NCBI GenBank assembly: GCA_031213475.1
Contig: JARUPZ010000024.1
Span: 5,292,538 to 5,356,537, forward strand
DNA: 64,000 bases
Source of the DNA: Nereocystis luetkeana
Lineage: Eukaryota > Sar > Phaeophyceae > Laminariales > Laminariaceae
Direction of reading: 5' to 3'
Shown here: positions 24,401 through 31,508 of the stretch, in pieces
How positions within the stretch are numbered: position 1 is the stretch's first letter
Layout: the number at the start of each line of letters is the position of its first letter
The notes under the pieces: model-generated
What the model saw: only the letters and a program-made list of their open reading frames with translations
What the model was told of the DNA's origin: nothing
Database searches by the model: none
Position numbers and translations under genes: made by a program

Positions 24401-27400
24401 GATCTAGATGATTTAGATGATCTAGATGATCTAGACGATCTAGATGATTTAGATGATCTAGATGATCTAGACGATCTAGATGATCTAGATGATCTAGATG
24501 ATCTAGACGATCTAGATGATCTAGATGATCTAGATGATCTAGATGGTCTAGATGATCTAGATGGTCTAGATGATCTAGATGGTCTAGATGATCTAGATGG
24601 TCTAGATGATCTAGATGGTCTAGATGATCTAGATGATCTAGATGATCTGGGTCATGATCTGTCCGTAGATGATCCGTTCGAGGGGTGGAAGGATGCGTCC
24701 TCTCCTTGCTGAGGGGGCGGGGATAAATGAACTGACAGCTGTGGGACTCAGGGGTGTGTGGGTGTGTGCACGTAGCATACCTGGTGTCATATCCGCCACA
24801 ACAAAGACCCGTCGTACGAGTACGGATAACGGCCCCGTAAGTCACTCTGTACGCACGGCACGAGTCGTGTATATATATATATATTTACGTACGAGTATTA
24901 TCAGTCTGGGTGTTCCGTCCAACGCACTACTACTGTCTTTCGGCGAGATTACCAACTTCTGCAGCTCCCCTTCGCTATGTATTCGGCATCCACCCGTCAT
25001 TCCGGGCGGAACGAAGGCTTTTGTTTTTTATCATCGATTGGTGGCGACATCAGCGGAGTTTGTCATGTAATTGTTGTGCATTAAAAAAAAACAAAAAAAA
25101 CAAACAAACGAGCATTGAATGACTTATTTTTGTTTGCCTGTTGACAGGTGGACCTCGGGGAGAAGAGAGCCCTGTACGACACGCCGGGGCTGCTCCTGCC
25201 GCACACGCTCACTTCGCGCCTGAACGCCGAGGAGCTTAGAGCCGCCATCCCGAAGAAGAAGGTCAGTAGTGCCGTTTGCCCCTCCATTGTAGTGCCGGTC
25301 GTGTACTATTACTGATACTAGTAGTGCCCGCTATACACAAGTGCCGGTGAAATCGCTTGGGCAACAAGATGGGACTAGCCAGTGCGGGCAGTGTGCGGAG
25401 TAATTAGTGCCGGTTGGTTGCCGCTGCCGCTGTGTATGGCAGTGTGCGGAGTAGTTAGTGCCGGTCTGTGGAGTCGCTTGGCACAGGTGGGATTCACGAG
25501 CGGGGGTACGATACGAGTGCGCGGAGTAGCTAGTGCCGGTTGGTTGCTGCTCTATATGGCAGTGCGCGGAGTAGTTAGTGCCGGTTGGTTGCCGCTGTGT
25601 ATGCCAGGTGGGATTCACGAGCGGGGGCACGATACGAGTGCGCGGAGTAGCTAGTGCCGGTTGGTCGCTGCTGTGAATAGGGCCGGTATTGTTAGCTGGC
25701 GCATATGATTCTGGCACTATAGAGAGACCGGTGCTACTGATGTAATTGTAACCAAATATAATTTGTAAAAACACAGGGGGGTTTATGTGGTTTTGAGATC
25801 CATCGTGGGTTCGCACAGTGGGTGCGTGCGATCGTCTTTTTCAAGCGCTCGATTTGGTTTTTCCAGAACGGGAAAATGTTGCCAATATCCCGATTCAAGG
25901 CGTGTTTCGGATACATGCCGGTCGCGGGCGGAGACAGAGAGAGACAGAGGCTTTCCGAAAATATAAATATCCGACCTTTTAATCACCCTTATGCGTACAT
26001 GTCGTTTTTAAGAGAAAACGAACGCTGAAAATCGATCGCACCCCTCTGCAAAGCCGGCGAACGCTCTTTACGGTCCCTGTTACGGGGGACCATAGTTAAT
26101 AGAACCTATGGTATACAAAAAAAAACTATATATTTCATTATTTTTACTACCAATATTTGGTCCTATTAACTATGCCCCCCCGTAATGGTGTTGATGACCA
26201 AATATGGTGTCTGAACATATGGGGATGCGTGTGGTTTTTGAGTCCATCGGGGGTCCTGATTACTATGCCCCCCCCCCCCCCCCCCGTTGATGTACTATAC
26301 TATAATCAAGTAATTTAATTGTTGGGGTGCGAGGGTCGTCTATGGTCATACAACTACGGCCATACATGCTATCGATCGCCCCCCCCCCCCCCCCCCTCAT
26401 ACGACTACGGCCATGCATGAGATCGAGTACATACGTCCTATCGAATACCCCCCCCCCCCCCCCCCCCCCCCCGCCATAGTTTGTGTGTGTTCTTCACATT
26501 AAACCGTTCTTTCTATCCGTCGACATCCAGCACAACCAGTGTCCGTGCCGATTCTTCAATCCTATATAGAGTCACTAGTTCTGTTGTCACGAAAATACGC
26601 CACAGAGATACTGCGTCGTTACGTATGCGGTGAGCACAGTAGACAATGCAATGCCCGCAGTATTAATTAGTATTAACTACGAGGTATTAGGTCACTCGGG
26701 GCTTTGCTCCAGAGGGGAGAGAGTACGTCGAAAATAAATCAATTTGATTGTACAGCAGTATATATAGTAAAGGCATCGGTCACACACGAAACAGCCCGGA
26801 GCTGCCCAAGGGTGCATTGCGTGACAACGGTGAAATACTCCCCCTGTTTTTGCTTCGTAAGGCTCGCGGCTTATTGTGATGTCAAACGTCAAGCGTAGGC
26901 CGTGAACCCTTTTATTAGGGCCGCAGTCAGTGTGTCCGAATAAGTATCCAGTGATTCGTCCCCCCAGACGGCAATCCAGTTCTGAAGTGGTGAGAGGCTA
27001 CTGTGTACCAGTGCACCAGTACCTGGTAAGGTCATCTAGAGTTGCATTCCTCTCACGCGCACAAACGCTTGGTATACATCGTAGCTTTACTTTCTAAAGA
27101 AGACTAAATGAGTGTAAAATCATATGCCGGGAAATATAGTTTCCTCCCGAATTATGAACACATGTCGTGTCGCGTGCTGCTGCAGAGCGCGTGTCTGAAC
27201 TGCGATGCGGGGGAGCGGCACCAAACACGCGCAGAGCAGTGCTGATACTTTAGTGTGCTACCCGCGTTAAGCAATCCCTCCCACAAATATGGAAACCGGA
27301 TAGCCGGCACCTCCGGGAAACGGCCAACGATGTCAACAGAGTGATACACAGGAGAGAGACTACTATTACGAGGGGCCATATTAAATAGGGCCAAATATTG

Positions 27401-30400
27401 TAAGTGAAAATAGGGAAACATATACCGGTAGGTTTTTGTGTGTACCGTAGGTCCATTAACTATGGTCCCCCGTAATACTACGAGTACTATCGCAGTATTT
27501 AGCTGATGGCCGAATCAAATCGGAAGGGAACATATATACATACGACACACTGTAGACGCCATTTTTAAGACGCGAGCCGACGAGGGAAGAAATGGCTGGA
27601 GTCTTCTCTCCACATAAAAAGCAAGGCATGAACCGTAGTGGGGGGGGGGGGGGGCTGCTTTGTGACCCCGGATCTGAGTTTGCGACTAGGAGGGAGAACT
27701 AAAATGAAGGCGCGGACATATTAGATGGGAAAAGGGGGAAAAAAATGTTGTAGAGGGCAAAATATACACCGGTTTTACACCTGGCAACTGATGGCAATCA
27801 CTCCGACTGATCACTATTGTGATTGGTGACTCATAGCTTTTGCCGTTGTCGTTTGCCGGACTACTTGCTACCTTACCCATGGGCAGGTGGATCACGTCAC
27901 GTTCCGGCTGGGGGAGGGAAAGGTGGTCCTCGTGGGGGGCCTGGCGAGAGTTGAGGTGGTCGAGGGAAGGCCGTTCCTGCTCACCTTCTTCGTCTCCAAC
28001 GACGTCCGCCTTCACCCGACGGACGCCTCCAGGTTAGACCGCGCCGTACCGTACCATGCCAGTGCCATCACCACGCCTTCTCCATGCCATACCATGCCAT
28101 CTCATGCCATGCCATGCCTTGCCATACAATGCCAGACAATTTACTGTCATCTCATACCATTCTGTACAGGATCATTCCCTACCATACCATACCGTACTAT
28201 ACCCTACCATACCATACCATACCATACAGTACCATACCATACCATACCATACCATACCACACCATATCATACCATACCATACCGTACCATACCATACCAT
28301 ATACCAGGTAACATACATGCAATACAATATCATATCATATCAGATAACGTAATACCTTAAAATAGCGTACCATACCATATCATATCAAACGGACACCTCC
28401 AGGTTATTGTAGACCACACCATACAACACCGTATCATATCACATCATACGACCCCGCACGGATGCTGTTGCCGCTGCTATTGTTTTGTTGTCATTTCAGC
28501 TATACGGGCACTGTCGTTGTTGTTGTTGTTGTTGTTGTTGCTGTAATCGGTGATGTTGTTGCTATTGCCAATGCCAGTATTTACGCTGCCGCTGCTGCTC
28601 CTGCTCCTGCTGCTTTTCCTATGGGCGTTGCTAATGGTGCTGCTGCTGCTGCTACTGCTGCTAAAACTGCCGCGGCTGCTGCTGTTATTGCTGCCGAAAC
28701 GTCTAGAAGACCTTGCCACTTATTGGTGAAGATAGTTGACGCACGCCGTTCAGGAGACCATGGGGATAGCGATAACCATTGGTTCGTTGGGTCTTATCAG
28801 CTTAGGGTTAGGGTTAGGTCTATTCTTCTCGTAGGCAGGGTGTTTGAACCGTTTCCTCGAATAAGTGATGAGCGAGAATCGATATTTATGTCCCCTCTGC
28901 TATTGCTGCTGCCACGCCGCGGCAGCACCAGCTCGGGCTACACCACCAAAATCACCACCCCCAGTCGTCCTTCTTCAGTACCACTCTTCCCCCTCCCCCT
29001 CCCCCTCCTCCTCCTCCTCCTCCTCCTCCCCCTCCTCTTCCCCGCGACCCCCAGCACCACTACCACAGACGGATATAGACAATGTAGTGAAATCAGGGGA
29101 TCATAACCTATACTCACTATCCACCGTTACAGGCTTTGTCGCCACTGCTGCTGTTGATGATGATGATGATGGCGACATTTTCTGTCCCCTCTGCTGTTGG
29201 AGCTATCACCATCAAATGCCTTGTCCTGCCTGCTCCTTCCGCTCCTAAAGGGTCGACACCATGCTGACGCAGCATGTTGGCAAGGACCGGATGATCTTCC
29301 CGCCTTTCGAGCCGGAGAGGGTAGAAGAGCTCGGCGAGCTAGTGCCCACCGACTTCGATATCATGGGGGCGGGATGGAGAGAGGTAAGCGAGCCGCCACG
29401 GCTGCGTATATATATATATAAACAAAGAATACGCGCAGCGGCAGCAACTCCTGCTTTCTACCAGTATTTCGCATTCGTGTATTTTTTTCAATAGTCAATG
29501 ACTTCAGACACCAGGCTTGGATGGTAGGGTACACATTGACCTACCATGGCTTGTGCGATCTACCGAAGTGGTCAATAGTATGTTTTCCCCGATACGACGT
29601 CGAGGAAAGGGCAAAGGCACGACAAGCATGGGTCCGACGCCATGCCGCAAACAGAGAGGCCTCATGAATCTCGAACGAGACACGATTTTAAAACCGGCGA
29701 AGAAATGTTCCTGCGAGGTAATTTCGGAATCAAAGCCGGGGGGACGCAAGAAGGGGGCGTACCATCACACTTCCGACACGAAGGGGATGGGCATGGTTGG
29801 CAACAGCTGTGGGCAGCTAGCTCTTTCTGAAGGTTACGCGGCACGCGGTACCACTCTGTCCCTAAAACGCAAGGACCGTTTCGATACTTAACAACATTCA
29901 ACCAGAGCGCTCCCTATAATTAGGAACATAGTTGTATTGTCACACGGGGGATGAAGTAGCTCGCACCTTACCACACGGGTGATCAGGATTAATCAACACA
30001 ACCCCTCGGTCGAATTTTCGCGCTGAGTTTCTCGAGAACGGGTAGGGCGTACTGAGTACGACGAGCGGTGCATGCGTCTATCATACGAGATCGTCCCAAC
30101 GCCGCTGCTTTCGTTGTGTGTGCTCCCTCCCCCCCCCCCCCCCCCTAAACTCGGATAAACTCGTCTCTGAAATTCCTCCCTGCGGTGTGTGTTATCGTTT
30201 ATCACCCGTGTGATACGGGGGGGTTAGTGTAGCAGTGAACAGACTGTAGTGGGAGCGCTGCACCTTGTGCGCGAGGAAATTTGAAGGCGTGTACCAGGCG
30301 GGGGACCGGTCGACACCTCTGCCCACAGTTTTTCTGTCCAGAAATGTCGTTGAGTGAAAAAAATGGTCCTGCGAGTGTTACAGAGCTGGACAGGGAAAGT

Positions 30401-31508
30401 GGCCTTGAAAAAATACGTGTAAGCGGGAGAGGGGACGGGGTGGCGTTTTTTTTTTTTCCAGGAAACGTGCCCGGCCGTTGTATGTTCTGCCGTGTAGACA
30501 CAGTCTGTGCTTTTACTTTTTTTCGGCAACCTGTTGTCGGTTAACGAGTTTGAGGTCATACCTGCCCTCGGTACGTACAAAGCTACATTTTTTCGATACA
30601 TGGGCTTTCCGATGTAACGTCGTCGCTGCAATGGTGTCGGTGTGAGTGTTGCCTCTACAAATAAAGAAACAGGCAAATACGCAGCAGGTGGAACCGTACA
30701 CCCTGCGTTTTTTCCTATTTTTTTTCAATTGAACGCCTCGAGGCGCGCTACCACCGGCACCTAATATCCTGTTTTACTTCCCCGTTATCTTCCTCTCTCA
30801 CCCCCCCCCCCCCCCCCCCCCGCCCCCCCCTTCCTCCCTGTACTCCACGCCGCTACCGCCACTACTGCCGCCACCGCCACCGTTTCCGCTGCGACCACTC
30901 TCCAACGGCGAACCCCTAATATGACAAACAATAACGACGCCCCAAATACGAAACACCCCCACCGACACCAACGTCATGAACACCAACACCGCCACCCCCC
31001 CCCTTCCCCCCGTCAATATCACGGCTACGTCCGCCACCACCAACCACCTCCGCCACCACCACGACCTCCGCTGCTGCCACCGCCACCACCGCCATCGCTA
31101 TCTCCGCCACGACCACCAACACCTCCGCCATCACCAACCTCCACCACCACCACTACCACCAACATCACCAACACTCAACTCACCACCAACACAACACCGC
31201 CAACACAACACCACCAACACCTATGCCACCACTACCACCTCCACCAACATCACCTCCAACCTCCAACACCAACACCAACACCAACACCACCACCACCACA
31301 GTCGGCGGCAGACGTCGTGATCGCGGGCCTGGGCTGGGTGAGCGTCACCGGCGCGGGTCCGATAGCGGTCCGCGTGTGGGCGCCGCGGGGCGTGCTGGTG
31401 ATGGCCCGGGAGCCGCTGCTGCCGTACGAGTCGTGGGAAACCACGGCTAAGTTTACCGGGGGGGCGACGGTGAAGAAGGGGAGGAAAAAGCAGGGACGGC
31501 GGGCTTGA
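2079..31508 (+). CDS. Circularly permuted GTPase of the YqeH/NOA1/BPG2 family (whole gene, 16 exons)
   Basis: This is a 29.4-kb gene with 16 exons, all joined in matching phase, giving about 903 residues once one base in exon 6 is discounted. Domains in order: a basic Ser/Ala/Arg-rich N-terminus typical of an organelle targeting peptide (1-60); a SAP-like motif (about 156-190); an acidic linker (about 215-240); a zinc finger with CxxC at 291-294 and 497-500; then the GTPase motifs in permuted order: G4 NKVD (573-576), G5 SCK (612-614), G1 GAANVGKS (641-648), G2 GTT (697-699), G3 DTPG (715-718). The C-terminal domain includes IAGLGWVSV in the last exon. YqeH-type proteins bind GTP and assist small ribosomal subunit assembly in bacteria, mitochondria and plastids. 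The family is certain. Whether it is the mitochondrial NOA1 or the plastid BPG2 type is open; the acid-free N-terminus favours the mitochondrion weakly. Exon 6 and exon 7 contain frame problems. Confidence 0.9.
3000..3930. repeat. Degenerate CAGACAGG tetranucleotide-type tract
   Basis: Almost pure purine plus C on the + strand, dominated by GACAGACAGGCAGACGGG variants, densest at 3620-3910. Long open frames on the minus strand here (Cys/Leu/Ser/Pro/Val runs) are an effect of the repeat. Confidence 0.9.
5302..5570 (+). repeat. Poly-C-ended dispersed element, copy 1
   Basis: Truncated copy of the family seen in full at 21946-22470. It has the block AAGCGGTTCTGAGTAGGATG, then GGTCTATGGTCATACGACTG, then CATGCATGATCATGAGTACA followed by a C-run. 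Confidence 0.85.
6298..6410 (+). repeat. Dispersed GTTTCTTGGGTTGGATCTG repeat, copy 1
   Basis: Contains GTGTTTCTTGGGTTGGATCT, ACAGATCCTGCATGGC and GGAGGCGAGGAATTAGATGA. Copies lie at 37559-37650 and, inverted, 57700-57780. Confidence 0.7.
6553..6665 (+). mobile_element. MITE family 1, copy 1
   Basis: About 112 bp with near-perfect ~31-bp terminal inverted repeats beginning ACTATTACGGGGGACC (here ...ACAGGGGACC). The AT-rich centre contains CCTATATATTTGATC and TTTTTACTAACAAT. Too short to encode a transposase, so non-autonomous. Confidence 0.9.
7199..7331 (+). CDS. GTPase exon 2: first half of the SAP-like motif
   Basis: Acceptor AACAACAG|G, donor GGA|GTGAGT, ending in phase 0. It encodes a Gly/Asp linker and then LLKMGYRDLQKLAKEKG, the first helix of a SAP-like motif that exon 3 completes. 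If translation instead starts at ATG 7161, this exon extends 38 bases upstream with the same frame. Confidence 0.8.
7903..8016 (+). mobile_element. MITE family 1, copy 2
   Basis: Same inverted ends (GGGGGACCATAGTTAGTAGG on the left) and the same centre. Confidence 0.9.
8390..8432. repeat. CCCT microsatellite
   Basis: CCCTCCCTCCCTCCCTCCCT run directly upstream of GTPase exon 3. A similar run lies at 17883-17910 upstream of exon 9. Confidence 0.9.
8482..8605 (+). CDS. GTPase exon 3: second half of the SAP-like motif
   Basis: Acceptor TTTTTTTCGAAAG|GTG, donor AACG|GTGAGA (phase 1). It encodes VRANQTVQKIVDDLVALG, the second helix of the SAP-like motif, followed by a Gly/Ala-rich linker. Confidence 0.85.
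8740..8855. repeat. TTGAAAAT minisatellite
   Basis: About twelve imperfect 8- to 10-bp units such as TTGAAAAATTGAAAATTTG. Confidence 0.85.
9306..9568. repeat. CTA/CTG trinucleotide array
   Basis: About 85 triplets of CTACTACTGCTA type. The 100-residue poly-Leu and Tyr/Cys open frames here are an effect of the array, not genes. Confidence 0.95.
9910..10021 (+). CDS. GTPase exon 4: acidic linker
   Basis: The exon enters with two bases and ends TTGAG|GTGGGA in phase 2, both matching its neighbours. It encodes an Asp/Glu run followed by SMDARLR. The acceptor (CCGCGAG|TG) lacks a pyrimidine tract, so the left edge is less sure than the right. Confidence 0.6.
10153..10207. repeat. Short hairpin related to the ends of family 2
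   Basis: CCACACCCCCGGTGATATTG faces TTTTATCACCCCGTGTGG, an imperfect ~17-bp inverted repeat around a short loop. The ends resemble the CACACGGGTGAT termini at 29967. Confidence 0.6.
10320..10600 (-). repeat. Poly-C-ended element, inverted fragments
   Basis: Three G-run-led fragments with CCGTAGTCGTATGACC-type sequence (near 10340, 10445 and 10590), the last strongly shortened. Confidence 0.7.
11839..11941 (+). CDS. GTPase exon 5
   Basis: Acceptor TGTGGCAG|A, donor ACG|GTGAGT (phase 0). It encodes DAYSMNDRLSEDMLNSDAAE and then EFGFGRDQSSLEKLT, leading directly into the zinc-finger exon. Both intron phases agree with the neighbours. Confidence 0.8.
11976..12075. repeat. TGTC tetranucleotide array
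   Basis: CTGTCTGTCTGTCTGTCTAT-type repeat just inside the intron after GTPase exon 5. Confidence 0.9.
12878..13031 (+). CDS. GTPase exon 6: first CxxC of the zinc finger, with a one-base frame disruption
   Basis: Acceptor TTTTTTCGCAG|ATT, donor GACTGG|GTGAGA. It encodes GCCPGCGSKFQSEDEKNPGY, the first zinc knuckle and the NPGY motif of YqeH proteins. The exon is 154 nt where a multiple of three is needed between two phase-0 introns. Near 12968-12971 (AAGCTTGGAC) the reading passes from one frame to the next: the first frame soon hits a stop, the second continues as LDALLGLDVDSEE to the donor. One extra base there, as an assembly error or a real mutation, explains everything. Confidence 0.85.
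13180..13295 (+). mobile_element. MITE family 1, copy 3
   Basis: Left end CTACGGGGGGCCATATTAAA. Right end carries a small TATGG duplication before GCCCCCCGTAATAG. Confidence 0.9.
14180..14432 (+). repeat. Poly-C-ended dispersed element, copy 2
   Basis: Same blocks as copy 1 in the same order, ending CATGCATGATAATGAGTACA plus a long C-run. Confidence 0.85.
14455..14540 (+). repeat. Second poly-C-ended family, copy 1
   Basis: CTCGAAAGGAGGCGTAGCCA, ATGGTCAAATTACTAAGGCA, then AACGAGTACGTCCCC. Related copies lie at 16710-16790, 16858-16925 and, inverted, 62100-62180. Confidence 0.75.
14594..15178 (+). CDS. GTPase exon 7: low-complexity insert and second CxxC
   Basis: Acceptor CTCCTGTGCAG|AGC, donor TTTCTC|GTGAGT, 585 nt, phase 0 at both ends. 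The first part is acidic (SAGVESAAESATESIPESE, two EAWLxxQ/S segments, about 335-390). The last part, LTVCQRCYKLRFYGSVQESL, is the second zinc knuckle. In between, the frame used at both ends has one TAG stop (14909-14911), with a G-run upstream (about 14865-14875) and more G-runs downstream. The +1 frame stays open through this part and encodes an Ala/Gly/Arg-rich stretch. Paired indels in the homopolymers or an unseen short intron could explain this. Confidence 0.75.
15218..15365 (-). repeat. Poly-C-ended element, inverted partial copy
   Basis: On the + strand it begins with a G-run, then GTGTACTCGATC..., CATGCATGGCCGTAGTCGTA, then the CCGGGACGGAGCATGTCGGG block. Confidence 0.85.
15436..15770 (-). 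repeat. Poly-C-ended element, inverted copy
   Basis: A G-run, GTACTCGATATTATGTATGG, and then the body of the family through GAGTTGATTGATTTAATTTC to TGCCTCTTGGGTGCCTTCC. Confidence 0.85.
15950..16260 (-). repeat. Poly-C-ended element, inverted copy
   Basis: Begins GGGGGGGTGTACTCGATATG and runs through the complete conserved body to GCAACGGGAGTACTATGTAG. Confidence 0.85.
16401..16500. other. Assembly gap (100 N)
   Basis: A run of exactly 100 N inside a repeat-rich intron, flanked by G-rich sequence. A round 100 is normally a placeholder, so the true distance is unknown. Confidence 0.99.
16710..16925 (+). repeat. Second poly-C-ended family, two copies
   Basis: Two copies with CTCGAAAGGGATGCGTGGTC/ATC and CAAATGACTTAAGGCAAGCA; the first ends AAATGAGTAC and a C-run, the second ACATGAGAACGCCCCCC. 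Confidence 0.8.
16929..16981 (+). repeat. Poly-C-ended element, 50-bp terminal fragment
   Basis: GCCTATGGTCATACGACTAC, then GGATAATGAGTACACC next to C-rich sequence. Confidence 0.75.
17120..17222 (+). CDS. GTPase exon 8: start of the GTPase domain
   Basis: Acceptor CTGCCGCAG|GAG, donor CACAG|GTACGG (phase 1). It encodes LVVYLVDLFDFHGTFLYNL, the conserved strand and D(L/F)FDF segment that precedes G4 in YqeH proteins. Confidence 0.93.
17255..17595. repeat. AGCAGTAGG minisatellite
   Basis: About nine imperfect units containing GGGGAGCAGTAGGGCAGCAG and TAGGTCATGATTGGGG, within the intron after GTPase exon 8. Confidence 0.85.
17937..18013 (+). CDS. GTPase exon 9: G4 motif
   Basis: Acceptor GAGGCCACAG|GA, donor ACCCAG|GTGTTC (phase 0). 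It encodes NNPVIVAGNKVDLLPKDLK with the guanine-specificity motif NKVD. G4 before G1 is the hallmark of circular permutation. Confidence 0.95.
18160..18278 (-). mobile_element. MITE family 1, copy 4
   Basis: Both inverted ends present; the centre is in reverse orientation (ATATATGGGTTTGTGTGTGT). Confidence 0.9.
18771..18878 (+). CDS. GTPase exon 10: G5 motif
   Basis: Acceptor GAATGCAG|TGG, donor AGAAAG|GTAGGA, 36 codons in phase 0. It encodes WVRDKCREAGL and DVHLVSCKHGVGI. G5 reads SCK rather than the usual SAK. Confidence 0.93.
18971..19128 (+). repeat. Two fragments of the poly-C-ended element
   Basis: A diverged terminal fragment ending CATGCATGACATTAGTAC plus C-run, then a second fragment with CCCGACGTGCTCCGTCCCGG and GGTCTATGGGCATACGACTA. 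Confidence 0.75.
19686..19783 (+). CDS. GTPase exon 11: G1 P-loop, with a GC donor
   Basis: Acceptor GAACCGACAG|GCG. It encodes RDIYVIGAANVGKSTFINYI, the Walker A loop. No GT donor follows; the junction is GACAG|GCGAGT. Using it as a GC donor leaves phase 2, exactly matched by the next exon (G|GGG AAC), so this is a GC-AG intron. Confidence 0.93.
20205..21070. repeat. ~40-60-bp minisatellite (ACATCAGAGTCCAAACCGGG)
   Basis: Roughly 17 to 20 tandem units built from TTCACATCAGAATCCAAACC, GGGATTATATCATATC and TATCATC. The unit length varies. The long open frame across it (Ile/Ser/Tyr/His-rich) comes from the repeat. Confidence 0.9.
21470..21594 (+). repeat. Poly-C-ended element, terminal fragment
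   Basis: Contains GCAATGTCTGCCTGCTCGGT, a diverged TATGCTCATGAAACTACGGC, and ends ATATGAGCACC with a C-run. Confidence 0.8.
21946..22470 (+). repeat. Poly-C-ended element, longest copy (~520 bp)
   Basis: Begins near GGTTGGGTTGGCGTCGGTTG, contains a T-run, GGCACCCAAGAGGCAGTTAC, AAGCGGTTCTTAGTAGGATG, and ends TATCGAGTACACC in C-rich sequence. It matches 23010-23640 over its whole length, which defines the full unit. Confidence 0.9.
22613..22751 (+). CDS. GTPase exon 12: G2 region
   Basis: Acceptor CCTCACTCAG|G, donor TTGAAG|GTACGT. A Gly/Lys/Ser-rich basic insert (about 659-685) precedes VTVSSVPGTTLDFLK, which carries the switch threonines. Confidence 0.93.
22785..22925. repeat. T-run/TTCG array
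   Basis: Repeated TTCGTTTTTT units following GTPase exon 12. Confidence 0.85.
23010..23640 (+). repeat. Poly-C-ended element with internal tandem duplication
   Basis: Full-length relative of 21946-22470. A ~97-bp segment starting TGTGCGAGGTG and ending CATAGTACTCCC is present twice in tandem (about 23154-23251 and 23252-23350), so it is longer than its relative. Confidence 0.88.
24369..24650. repeat. 9-bp GATCTAGAT minisatellite
   Basis: About 31 units of GATCTAGAT with variants (TTTAGAT, GGTCTAGAT). In the reverse frame it reads as a long Asp-His-Leu repeat, which is not a gene. Confidence 0.95.
25148..25261 (+). CDS. GTPase exon 13: G3 motif
   Basis: Acceptor CCTGTTGACAG|GTG, donor AAGAAG|GTCAGT, 38 codons in phase 0. 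It encodes KRALYDTPGLLLPHTLTSRL, with the magnesium-binding DTPG motif. Confidence 0.95.
25375..25685. repeat. AGTGCCGGT minisatellite
   Basis: Five or so units of GCGGAGTAGTTAGTGCCGGT plus TGGTTGCTGCTGTGTATG, in the intron after GTPase exon 13. Related sequence occurs at 43800-43960. Confidence 0.85.
26079..26188 (+). mobile_element. MITE family 1, copy 5
   Basis: Left end TTACGGGGGACCATAGTTAA; right end slightly degraded (ATGCCCCCCCGTAATG). Confidence 0.9.
26320..26472 (+). repeat. Poly-C-ended element, two terminal fragments
   Basis: Two successive copies of CATACGACTACGGCCATGCA-type sequence, each followed by its own C-run. Confidence 0.8.
27361..27479 (-). mobile_element. MITE family 1, copy 6
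   Basis: ACTATTACGAGGGGCC at left, GGTCCCCCGTAATACT at right, centre reversed. Confidence 0.88.
27887..28032 (+). CDS. GTPase exon 14: C-terminal domain
   Basis: Acceptor CCCATGGGCAG|GTG, donor CTCCAG|GTTAGA (phase 2). It encodes VVLVGGLARVEVVEGRPFLL and FFVSNDVRLHPTDAS, the beta-rich segment that follows the GTPase domain in this family. Confidence 0.92.
28045..28395. repeat. CCATA pentanucleotide array
   Basis: ACCATACCATACCATACCAT array following GTPase exon 14, with looser CATGC units at its start. Confidence 0.92.
28500..28720. repeat. GTT and GCT trinucleotide tracts
   Basis: GTTGTTGTTGTTGTTGTTGC followed by imperfect GCTGCTGCTG runs. A similar GCTGCTG tract lies at 36530-36611. Confidence 0.85.
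29251..29383 (+). CDS. GTPase exon 15: C-terminal domain
   Basis: Acceptor GCTCCTAAAG|G, donor AGAGAG|GTAAGC. It encodes DTMLTQHVGKDRMIFPPFEP and LVPTDFDIMGAGWRE. The phases at both ends match (2 in, 0 out). Confidence 0.9.
29967..30217. mobile_element. Inverted-repeat element family 2, copy 1 (~250 bp)
   Basis: Ends are inverted: CCACACGGGTGATCAGGATT at left, CGTTTATCACCCGTGTGATA at right. The body shares GAGGGCGTACTGA-type and CGTCTCTGAAATTCCTCCC blocks with the copy at 35683. Confidence 0.75.
30940..31300. repeat. C/A-only CCACCAACA tract at the end of a GTPase intron
   Basis: Hundreds of bases of CACCACCAACACCAACACC with very little G or T. It runs directly into the acceptor of the last GTPase exon. 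Confidence 0.9.
31302..31508 (+). CDS. GTPase exon 16: last exon and stop codon
   Basis: Acceptor CCACCACCACAG|TCG; the frame closes at TGA 31506-31508. It encodes SAADVVIAGLGWVSVTGAGP, the conserved C-terminal IAGLGW motif of YqeH/NOA1 proteins, and ends with a Lys/Arg-rich tail. No AATAAA signal is seen just downstream. Confidence 0.93.
   Translation, partial: SAADVVIAGLGWVSVTGAGPIAVRVWAPRGVLVMAREPLLPYESWETTAKFTGGATVKKGRKKQGRRA

Noticed and set aside
24282..24845. Asp-His-Leu repeat frame on the minus strand
   Set aside because: It is the 9-bp GATCTAGAT array read in one frame.
28802..28820. TTAGGGTTAGGGTTAGG, telomere-like
   Set aside because: Only about two and a half units in the middle of a gene; too short to call an interstitial telomere.
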